52,467 nucleotides of DNA, from the IMG/VR virus record IMGVR_UViG_3300017741_002088, positions 1 to 52,467 of that record; one strand, 5' to 3'. Source of the DNA: a virus. Made by a program: the position numbers and the translations under genes. Every line of letters begins with the position of its first letter. Positions within the stretch are counted from its first letter, which is position 1. Below are positions 28,094 through 33,669 of this stretch, one piece after another. The notes beneath the pieces are model-generated. The model saw only the letters and a program-made list of their open reading frames with translations. It made no database searches and had not been told where the DNA came from.

Positions 28094-29032
28094 ATGAGTA
28101 ATGAATTTTTGTGGGTTGAAAAGTATCGCCCACGCACTGTTGAAGATTGTATTCTTCCACCTAGTCTAAAAAAGACTTTTAAAAAAATTGTGGAATCCGG
28201 AGAGTTACCTAATATGCTCTTTTCGGGAACCGCAGGTCTTGGTAAAACAACTGTTGCCAAGGCAATATGTAACGAACTTGATCTTGATCATATTGTCATC
28301 AACGGATCGGAAGAGGGCAATATTGACACTCTCCGTGGTAAAATCAAGCAGTTCGCGAGTACTGTCTCATTGCAGGGTGGCGTTAAAGTCGTCATCCTCG
28401 ATGAGGCAGACTACTTAAATCCTCAGTCAACTCAACCTGCTTTGCGCGGTTTCATCGAAGAGTTTTCTAACAACTGTCGGTTTATCCTCACATGTAATTT
28501 TAAGAATCGTATCATTGAACCTCTACACTCTCGGTGTGGCGTATATGATTTCAATGGCGGTGATAAGGCAACACTGTGCGGTGAGTTTATGACTCGATGT
28601 CAGCAAATCCTTCTTGACGAGCAGATCACAGTTGACAGTCAACAGGTTCTTGCTGATCTGATTATGAAACACTTTCCTGACTGGAGGCGTGTACTTAACG
28701 AACTCCAGCGGTATGGTATTGCTAATCAGTCTATTGATGACCAGATCCTAGTAAATGTTTCAGACCAAAACTACGATGAATTATTCGTGTCTTTGAAAAA
28801 TAAAGATTTCAAGAACATGCGGAAGTGGGTCGTTAACAATATAGATACAGATGCGTCTGCAATCTTTCGGTCGATTTATGATCGTATGCAGGAAAAAATT
28901 GCACCACAATCTATACCGCAACTCGTTTTAATCCTCGCTGACTACCAGTACAAGAATGCCTTTGTTGCTGATCACGAATTAAATGTTGTTGCTTGCTTAA
29001 CGGAGGTCATGGCAAATGTCGAATTTTCTTAA
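28094..29032 (+). CDS. 44: gp44 clamp loader large subunit
   Basis: 312 residues, an AAA+ ATPase of the RFC family. It starts with WVEKYRPRTVEDCILPP, has Walker A GTAGLGKT at 45-52, Walker B VVILDEADYL near 100 and an arginine-finger region (LHSRCGVYDF) near 145. Four copies with one gp62 open and load gp45. Close in length to T4 gp44 (319). The end overlaps the glutaredoxin gene by 17 bases. Confidence 0.93.
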   Translation: MSNEFLWVEKYRPRTVEDCILPPSLKKTFKKIVESGELPNMLFSGTAGLGKTTVAKAICNELDLDHIVINGSEEGNIDTLRGKIKQFASTVSLQGGVKVVILDEADYLNPQSTQPALRGFIEEFSNNCRFILTCNFKNRIIEPLHSRCGVYDFNGGDKATLCGEFMTRCQQILLDEQITVDSQQVLADLIMKHFPDWRRVLNELQRYGIANQSIDDQILVNVSDQNYDELFVSLKNKDFKNMRKWVVNNIDTDASAIFRSIYDRMQEKIAPQSIPQLVLILADYQYKNAFVADHELNVVACLTEVMANVEFS

Positions 29033-29294
29033 ACTTTATACCCAAAACGATTGTCCCTTTTGTGTTACTATGAAGAACAAACTTGACGAGTGGGGGTTTG
29101 ATTATATTACTGTGAATGTGAGTTATAATCAGGAAGCGAAAACGTTTTTGAAAAATCAAGGACACCGCACTGTTCCTCAACTATATGACGGCAATGTAAA
29201 CCTGAACAAAGATATCAACACCAGTGACCTGACAAAACGTCATCTTGAAATGATGATGCTCGAACAAGATGGTGGCGTGGAGATGTTTGGTTGA
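29016..29294 (+). CDS. Glutaredoxin
   Basis: A 92-residue thioredoxin-fold protein with CPFC redox site (C13, C16) and the cis-proline TVPQ near residue 53. Glutaredoxins reduce ribonucleotide reductase and other dithiol enzymes. No ribonucleotide reductase lies in this window, though many T4-like phages carry one. It is inserted inside the clamp loader operon, overlapping gp44, as in marine relatives I recall. Confidence 0.85.
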   Translation: MSNFLKLYTQNDCPFCVTMKNKLDEWGFDYITVNVSYNQEAKTFLKNQGHRTVPQLYDGNVNLNKDINTSDLTKRHLEMMMLEQDGGVEMFG

Positions 29295-29458
29295 GACGTG
29301 CTTGGAATATTTGGTGTAAAACAATTGGGAGTAAGATAACAGATGATAATTGTGAAAATGACATTGCAGCAGTCATTCGTACTATATGGGTTGTTACTCA
29401 TATGGTCGCTTGCTTTTTTATTATCATTCATAACGGCATAAAGATTGGTTGGTTCTAA
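29291..29458 (+). CDS. Small one-helix membrane protein, TTG start
   Basis: A 55-residue reading frame starting at TTG in a TTGA overlap with the glutaredoxin stop, with GGAG eight bases upstream, and ending at TAATG with gp62. The joins at both ends support it as a real gene. Residues 1-30 are polar and acidic (SKITDDNCENDIAAVIR). Residues 32-50 (TIWVVTHMVACFFIIIHNG) form one membrane helix. Function unknown. Confidence 0.6.
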   Translation: MRRAWNIWCKTIGSKITDDNCENDIAAVIRTIWVVTHMVACFFIIIHNGIKIGWF

Positions 29459-29835
29459 TGAATCCATTTGAGTATGTTAATGCGATTAATTTTAAGAAAC
29501 AAGATATCATGGTTGATGATCTTGCAGAAAAAGGTTATGCCGCATATATGATCAACAGATCTTTATCTTATTTCCCTGATACAGTTATGATGGCGAATGA
29601 GATGAATATCAACCACCATCTTGATAATCGTTTACAATTTGACTTTCTTATAAATATAGTACGAAAGAAAAAACGGTTCTCTAAATGGGCAAAACCTGAG
29701 AGCATAAGTGACGTGGAAGTTGTCAAGGAATATTATGGTTATAGTAATGAAAAAGCAAAAAATGCCTTGTCCCTTCTCACATCAGATCAGATTGATGAAT
29801 TAAAGAAGAAGGTTTTTAAAGGTGGAACAAAATAA
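29458..29835 (+). CDS. 62: gp62 clamp loader small subunit
   Basis: 125 residues from the ATG at 29458; an in-frame codon nine bases upstream would lie in the preceding small gene. MNPFEYVNAIN, YMINRSLSYFPDTVM, HLDNRLQFDFL and RKKKRFSKWAKPE match gp62 of marine T4-like phages. It pairs with gp44. Placement after gp44 and before regA is the classic order. A TATAAATA inside the gene is probably chance. Confidence 0.88.
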   Translation: MNPFEYVNAINFKKQDIMVDDLAEKGYAAYMINRSLSYFPDTVMMANEMNINHHLDNRLQFDFLINIVRKKKRFSKWAKPESISDVEVVKEYYGYSNEKAKNALSLLTSDQIDELKKKVFKGGTK

Positions 29836-30229
29836 AATTATTGAGTGGAACCCAAGTGCAATGCTTGAGATTACACTAAACGAACCAGATGATTTTCTAA
29901 AAGTTCGTGAGACACTAACACGTATCGGTGTTGCGTCCCGAAAAGACAAGAAGTTATACCAGTCCTGTCATATTCTACATAAGCAGGGAAGATATTTCAT
30001 TGTACATTTTAAAGAGTTATTTCTCTTAGATGGAAAGAAGTCTAATCTTGAAGAGAATGATATCGCACGTCGTAATACTATCGCCACTCTTATGAGTGAT
30101 TGGGGATTGATTAGCATAGAAGGTTCGACTACAGAACCGCTTGCACCAATGCGACAAATCAAAATTATTCCTTACAAAGAAAAGCAGGAATGGGAGTTAT
30201 GTCCCAAGTATAACATTGGTAATAAATGA
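29822..30229 (+). CDS. regA: RegA translational repressor
   Basis: 135 residues if started at GTG 29822; the ATG at 29861 (MLEITLNEPDDFLKV) would give 122 residues, matching the T4 start. The core KDKKLYQSCHILHKQGRYFI near residue 40 and the end CPKYNIGNK match T4 RegA closely. RegA binds the start regions of many early mRNAs and blocks translation. The first gene downstream overlaps its last bases. Confidence 0.92.
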   Translation: MEQNKIIEWNPSAMLEITLNEPDDFLKVRETLTRIGVASRKDKKLYQSCHILHKQGRYFIVHFKELFLLDGKKSNLEENDIARRNTIATLMSDWGLISIEGSTTEPLAPMRQIKIIPYKEKQEWELCPKYNIGNK

Positions 30230-30866
30230 TATCCCATTTATCGAACTTGATATCGATATAGATTATGACAAACTATTAAGTGAATGGAAAGCAGTAGAAG
30301 ATAAATATTCTTTTGCCAAATATAAAACCAAATATTGGCAGGTCAGAAGAAAATATGCTAAAGCATGGTCAGGAATCTCATTAGTAGGATCAGATGGTGA
30401 CTTATACTCTGATATGTACGAAGGTGATTCTTCTGCGGCATCTAAGACTGAACTGAGAGATGTTTGTCCATATTATTATGAACTGATATCAAAACTTGGA
30501 GGAGATGGTTTTAGAGCAAGGATTATGAGGATTTCACCAAAGGAATCCTTGGTATGGCATAGTCATGTACAAGAACACAGGCAACCCGAATGGCAACTAA
30601 CTTGCCAGATTCCGATTGTCATGCCAAATGATTTTGAATATTGTGTTTTACATAAAGATGAATTTAGATGGTGGAAAAGGTTTCATAGACCAGATTGGTT
30701 AAAGAGAGTCTGGCGAAAAAAACTTGATGTTGGTAAGGCATACATTTTTAATTCTTACCACTATCATAACGTGTACAACTACAGTAATGAATACAGGGTT
30801 ACTTTGATGTTGTACTTAGATTTAAGAGATCCAAAAGTTCGCGATTTGATTGAAAGAAGTTTATAA
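30216..30866 (+). CDS. 2OG-Fe(II) oxygenase-like (aspartyl hydroxylase family)
   Basis: About 216 residues from TTG at 30216; the frame is open back to 30141, so the start is uncertain and no good SD is seen. The C-terminal half has WHSHVQEHRQPEW (first metal His), then GKAYIFNSYHYHNVYN (second His) and EYRVTLMLYLD (2OG-binding Arg). This two-histidine layout is that of aspartyl/asparaginyl beta-hydroxylases. The substrate is unknown. The next gene starts at its stop (TAATG), which suggests a shared function with the riboflavin-kinase-like protein only by position. Confidence 0.55.
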   Translation: MVINDIPFIELDIDIDYDKLLSEWKAVEDKYSFAKYKTKYWQVRRKYAKAWSGISLVGSDGDLYSDMYEGDSSAASKTELRDVCPYYYELISKLGGDGFRARIMRISPKESLVWHSHVQEHRQPEWQLTCQIPIVMPNDFEYCVLHKDEFRWWKRFHRPDWLKRVWRKKLDVGKAYIFNSYHYHNVYNYSNEYRVTLMLYLDLRDPKVRDLIERSL

Positions 30867-31162
30867 TGGACTATTTACATGGCAATGTAAGAAAAGGAAT
30901 TCAGTTGTCTAGGCAACTGGGATTCCCCACAATAAATATTGACAACGATAGGTGGGGAAAAGATGAATATGGTGTTTATATTATAAATCATATTCAGTAT
31001 GGTAATGGGATTGCATTCGTTATGCCATCCCTGATTGAGATACATTTTTTCGAAAATGTGTTATTTGATGATGATACGATTGATGTCAAAGTTGTCCGCA
31101 AAGTTAATGCACCATCAACTGGCATCTTGCATCATTTTTATAAAGGTCTATACAATGTATAG
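30866..31162 (+). CDS. Riboflavin-kinase-like protein, minimal
   Basis: A 98-residue protein that aligns by eye with the C-terminal kinase domain of RibF. HGNVRKGIQLSRQLGFPTIN covers the glycine-rich turn and the Mg/ATP-binding PTxN motif (usually PTAN). YGVYII follows, then IEIHFFENVLF with the Glu in the place of the catalytic base (usual LEVH), and IDVKVVRKV for the last strand. The family domain is about 125-150 residues, so the C-terminal helices are mostly missing. If active it would convert riboflavin to FMN; the phage ThyX and possible oxidoreductases use flavin. Activity is uncertain. Confidence 0.6.
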   Translation: MDYLHGNVRKGIQLSRQLGFPTINIDNDRWGKDEYGVYIINHIQYGNGIAFVMPSLIEIHFFENVLFDDDTIDVKVVRKVNAPSTGILHHFYKGLYNV

Positions 31163-31586
31163 GATAACAGGGATATTTAAAAACAAGAAGGTCGTACAAG
31201 TGTTCTACAACATTTACGATGCTATTGAGTTTAAAGATATCGTTGATGCAAATTATCCTATAAAAGTGAAATTTGAAAAAGGAGTATATCCGATGAGAAC
31301 ATTTATTGTTGATATGTGGAATTCAGTAATGAACCACGAAGCAAACCCACTGAGTAAAATCCCAGATATGCAAACACGTCATGTTGTTATGCAATTACTA
31401 GCATGGATGTGGTGTATCATTTTTTCTACAAGTGTTGGTAGCATCACAGTTTTTGCTGCAAGCGCAGTTGCCCATGCTCTGCTCATTGCTGGCATTGTAA
31501 TAACTGTTGCCACCTTTGAAACTGCTAGACGCAAACCGCAATACTTTGGTGGATTAGGTCGTGGTAATGGCGGTGAGCACGAATAA
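31155..31586 (+). CDS. Two-helix membrane protein with possible internal start
   Basis: 143 residues from the ATG at 31155 (AAAGG upstream, overlapping the previous gene). A second ATG in frame at 31293 has a far better SD (AAGGAG, eight bases away) and would give a 97-residue protein with two membrane helices (VVMQLLAWMWCIIFSTSV and VAHALLIAGIVITVATF) and a basic, Gly-rich tail. The upstream 46 residues look coding (YRITGIFKNKKVVQVFYN). Two products from one frame are possible. Holin-like topology is compatible but not shown. Confidence 0.55.
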   Translation: MYRITGIFKNKKVVQVFYNIYDAIEFKDIVDANYPIKVKFEKGVYPMRTFIVDMWNSVMNHEANPLSKIPDMQTRHVVMQLLAWMWCIIFSTSVGSITVFAASAVAHALLIAGIVITVATFETARRKPQYFGGLGRGNGGEHE

Positions 31587-31625
31587 TAGTTACTAACTAT
31601 TGTCATTTAAGAATAAATGATTATA

Positions 31626-31631
31626 TATAAT
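31626..31631 (+). promoter_or_regulatory. -10 element before hsp20
   Basis: TATAAT in an AT-rich stretch. TTGTCA at 31600-31605 is a possible -35 but the spacer would be 20 bp, so the full promoter is uncertain. Transcription would start near 31638. Confidence 0.4.
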
Positions 31632-31632
31632 G

Positions 31633-31657
31633 TGAGACGCCGAATGATCGGGTCTCA
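31633..31657 (+). terminator. Hairpin before hsp20 (terminator or 5' UTR element)
   Basis: TGAGAC (31633-31638) and CCG pair with CGG and GTCTCA (31652-31657): nine base pairs with one bulged G and a six-base loop. It is followed by TTATTAAA, which is only weakly T-rich, so it could end the upstream operon or protect the hsp20 mRNA. Confidence 0.45.
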
Positions 31658-31689
31658 TTATTAAACCTTGCATAGTCATGGAGGTACAT

Positions 31690-32166
31690 ATGACTGGATT
31701 AGTTTACCCACGCAGTGGGTTCATCGGTTTCGACCACATCTTCGATCAACTTGAGAATATTCACAAGCATGCGAAGGATACCTATCCCCCACACAACGTA
31801 GTAAAAGACGATGAGTTTAAATTCTGTCTAGAACTAGCAGTGGCAGGATTCAAACAAGATCATATCGATATTGAAGTCAAAGACCACGTGTTAACGATCA
31901 AAGGTGATCGCCCACAACGTCGCGAACAAGATAGATATGTTCACAAAGGTATCAGTGCAAGAAACTGGAAAAAGTCATTTAGACTGTCCGAATACACGGA
32001 AGTCATCGGTGCTGATCTACAGGACGGAATATTGACTGTCGACTTAGAAGTCGTCCTTCCTAAAGAAAAGCGACCTCGTAAAATCACAATTGGTCAGAAC
32101 GAGGAAAACGAAAATGACAACAATAGCACTAAAGGGTTACACAACCCTCGCAACAATACTGGGTGA
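31690..32166 (+). CDS. Hsp20 small heat-shock protein
   Basis: 158 residues from the ATG at 31690 behind TGGAGGT. The alpha-crystallin domain spans about 36-135: FKFCLELAVAGFKQDHIDIEV, LTIKGDR and the terminal signature GADLQDGILTVDL (usual GxLxI/V). Such ATP-independent chaperones are conserved in marine T4-like phages, where they are thought to help scaffold or virion assembly. The C-terminus is Asn/Glu-rich. The 5' UTR could pair with the SD (see findings). Confidence 0.9.
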   Translation: MTGLVYPRSGFIGFDHIFDQLENIHKHAKDTYPPHNVVKDDEFKFCLELAVAGFKQDHIDIEVKDHVLTIKGDRPQRREQDRYVHKGISARNWKKSFRLSEYTEVIGADLQDGILTVDLEVVLPKEKRPRKITIGQNEENENDNNSTKGLHNPRNNTG

Positions 32167-32335
32167 ACTCGCCCGAGTATTCGATCAACTAGGAAAAGCA
32201 GTTATCATGTCACGAGGAACTGAAGCAAACTTCAAGATTGCTCAGCAACTAAAACATGAATATCCGAATAACAGTGTAGCAGAAATTGCTCATATGTTAA
32301 ACGCAAATTTGCGAAAGGATGTTTACGGTGATTAA
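32114..32335 (+). CDS. Small hypothetical protein overlapping hsp20
   Basis: 73 residues from the ATG at 32114, with GAGG nine bases upstream, inside the end of hsp20 in another frame. Helical (LGELARVFDQLGKAVIM, NFKIAQQLKHEY, VAEIAHMLNANL), with a small helix-turn-helix feel in the last 35 residues, but I cannot assign a DNA-binding family. Confidence 0.55.
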   Translation: MTTIALKGYTTLATILGELARVFDQLGKAVIMSRGTEANFKIAQQLKHEYPNNSVAEIAHMLNANLRKDVYGD

Positions 32336-32462
32336 ATTGTTTAAAATTCTTATGAAAAGAATGTCACAAGATCCAGTAGAACGTTATCTTGCTGAATCAG
32401 AAGACCTAGCAGACCTTGAAAATCGTATGAAATCATTACGTCATAAAGGAATCTGGGTATGA
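32328..32462 (+). CDS. DUF3563-like small protein, GTG start
   Basis: 44 residues starting at GTG, overlapping the previous stop by eight bases, and ending within the pseudoazurin start. The segment RYLAESEDLADLENRMKSLR matches the conserved core of the DUF3563 family (YLAEAxDLxDLExRM) found in proteobacteria and phages. Function unknown. It may help couple translation into the pseudoazurin gene. Confidence 0.6.
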   Translation: MIKLFKILMKRMSQDPVERYLAESEDLADLENRMKSLRHKGIWV

Positions 32463-32890
32463 TGAAAACATTCTTTGCTACTCTTTTAGGATTAGTTTTA
32501 ATTTCTAATATTGCTTATGGCAAAACAATAGAAGTTGAAATGTTGAACAAAGATAGTTCAGGTCGTAAAATGGTATTCAGTCAAGAGGTAGTTCGTGCCG
32601 ATACTGGTGATACAGTAACATGGGTGCCAACATCAAAGGGTCACAACGTAGAAATCGTTGCTGCACCTGATGGTTTTGCTATCCCAAAGAAAAGTAAAAA
32701 TGGCAAAGAAGTCAGTATTGATTTCACAGTGCCAGGAATTTACTATTACTGGTGTACACCGCATAAAGGCATGGGCATGATTGGTCTTGTTGTAGTTGGT
32801 AACGATACATCTAATAAAGATGATATCGCAAAGGCAAAGGCACTAGGCAAATCAAAGAAGAAACTCAAAGAACTTTTGGGTGACCTCTAA
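32459..32890 (+). CDS. Pseudoazurin-type blue copper protein
   Basis: 143 residues with a signal peptide (MMKTFFATLLGLVLISNIAY, cleavage near residue 21), so periplasmic. The mature part matches pseudoazurins: EVEMLNKDSSG, GDTVTWVPTSKGHNVE and WCTPHKGMGMIGLVVVG. All four type 1 copper ligands are present with pseudoazurin spacing: H62, C99, H102, M107. A C-terminal helix pair (KAKALGKSKKKLKELLGDL) is also a pseudoazurin feature. Pseudoazurins carry electrons to copper nitrite reductase, nitrous-oxide reductase or other periplasmic acceptors. SD AAAGGA. A host-derived auxiliary gene. Confidence 0.85.
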   Translation: MMKTFFATLLGLVLISNIAYGKTIEVEMLNKDSSGRKMVFSQEVVRADTGDTVTWVPTSKGHNVEIVAAPDGFAIPKKSKNGKEVSIDFTVPGIYYYWCTPHKGMGMIGLVVVGNDTSNKDDIAKAKALGKSKKKLKELLGDL

Positions 32891-32949
32891 TGTGGGCATA
32901 TACCTACGAAGAAGCAAAATGGTTGATGAACAACTAACCTAAATAAGCA

Positions 32950-32978
32950 GGAGCATCGCAAAGATGCTCCTTCTAATT
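32950..32978 (+). terminator. Hairpin terminator after pseudoazurin
   Basis: GGAGCATC and GATGCTCC form a perfect eight-pair stem around a GCAAA loop, followed by TTCTAATT. The stem is strong; the T-tract is short, so termination may be partial. Confidence 0.6.
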
Positions 32979-32990
32979 ACGGGAGGTGGT

Positions 32991-33140
32991 ATGCAAGGAG
33001 AAGAACGAAAGTGTACAAAATGTGGTCATAGATGCCACTGTTATCAACCTGATTGTGAAGAATGTCATAATGACGTTTGTGTTAAATGTGTATGTAAAGA
33101 AAAAAAAGATATCCCTACCAGTATGCTGAATGGGTTATAG
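32991..33140 (+). CDS. Small cysteine-rich (zinc-finger-like) protein
   Basis: 49 residues behind an excellent SD (GGGAGGTGG). Nine cysteines at 8, 11, 15, 17, 22, 25, 30, 33 and 35 plus histidines at 13, 16 and 26 give several CxxC pairs (CTKC, CEEC, CVKC), enough for two metal sites. No membrane segment or signal. It sits between the hairpin after pseudoazurin and the lysozyme gene. Function unknown; zinc or iron-sulfur binding is inferred from spacing. Confidence 0.6.
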   Translation: MQGEERKCTKCGHRCHCYQPDCEECHNDVCVKCVCKEKKDIPTSMLNGL

Positions 33141-33149
33141 GAGAATTAA

Positions 33150-33611
33150 ATGAATATTGAAAAGTTGCGCGTAGACTTAGAAAATGACGAAGGAGTTAAA
33201 TATGAAATTTATCTTGATCATCTTGACTTGCCTACTTTTGGCATCGGTCATCTGGTTAGGGATGAAGATCCAGAACAAGGATTACCAGTTGGCACGGCAG
33301 TCAGCGCAGATCGAGTCGCTGAAGTATTCGAATCAGATATTGAAATCACGATTGGAGACTGCGAAAGACTCTATCCGGACTTTTACGAACTACCAGACGA
33401 AGTCCAACTTATCGTCGCAAACATGTGTTTCAATCTCGGGTTTCCACGTTTGTCTGCCTTCAAAGGTATGAAACGTGGCATCGACGCTCAGGATTGGGAT
33501 GCTGCAGCAGATGAGATGGTAGATTCTAAATGGTATTACCAAGTGCCTAATCGTGCAGAGCGATTAGTTCAACGAATGCGAGCAGTTACATTATCTGAAA
33601 TTGCATACTAA
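33150..33611 (+). CDS. T4-type lysozyme (GH24 endolysin)
   Basis: 153 residues with the catalytic triad E14, D23, T29 in the same spacing as T4 lysozyme E11, D20, T26 (DEGVKYEIYLDH then PTFGIGH). The C-terminal SKWYYQVPNRAERLVQRMR matches T4 SRWYNQTPNRAKRVI. It hydrolyses the glycan backbone of peptidoglycan at lysis. There is no signal peptide, so a holin is needed. SD AGGAGAA before the ATG. A second gene lies inside it in another frame. Confidence 0.9.
   Translation: MNIEKLRVDLENDEGVKYEIYLDHLDLPTFGIGHLVRDEDPEQGLPVGTAVSADRVAEVFESDIEITIGDCERLYPDFYELPDEVQLIVANMCFNLGFPRLSAFKGMKRGIDAQDWDAAADEMVDSKWYYQVPNRAERLVQRMRAVTLSEIAY
33202..33471 (+). CDS. Spanin-like membrane protein embedded in the lysozyme gene
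   Basis: 89 residues read in a different frame wholly within the lysozyme gene. The ATG at 33202 has a perfect AAGGAG SD six bases away. Residues 2-20 (KFILIILTCLLLASVIWLG) form one N-terminal membrane helix. Residues 22-62 are a polar heptad-like helix (LARQSAQIESLKYSNQILK, then SRLETAKDSI). The end has a cysteine pair (TCVSISGFHVC). This is the architecture of inner-membrane spanins (Rz), which fuse the membranes at the last step of lysis. No matching outer-membrane lipoprotein partner was recognised. Confidence 0.65.
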   Translation: MKFILIILTCLLLASVIWLGMKIQNKDYQLARQSAQIESLKYSNQILKSRLETAKDSIRTFTNYQTKSNLSSQTCVSISGFHVCLPSKV

Positions 33612-33618
33612 TATCTCC

Positions 33619-33647
33619 TTTACTTCTCACTGAGAATGTGATATAAT
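33619..33647 (+). promoter_or_regulatory. Promoter for DNA polymerase
   Basis: TTTACT at 33619-33624, 17-bp spacer, TATAAT at 33642-33647 with TGA before it. Transcription would begin near 33654; the leader holds ATGGAGGTG. Confidence 0.75.
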
Positions 33648-33669
33648 AGTTTTTTGTTATGGAGGTGAT

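Noticed and set aside
29649-29656. TATAAATA on the + strand inside gp62
   Set aside because: It matches the late consensus but lies in the middle of an early replication gene with no late gene just downstream; probably chance in AT-rich DNA.
32890-32937. 15-codon ATG frame directly after pseudoazurin (TAATG join)
   Set aside because: Too short to support as a gene; no SD of its own and no recognisable motif.
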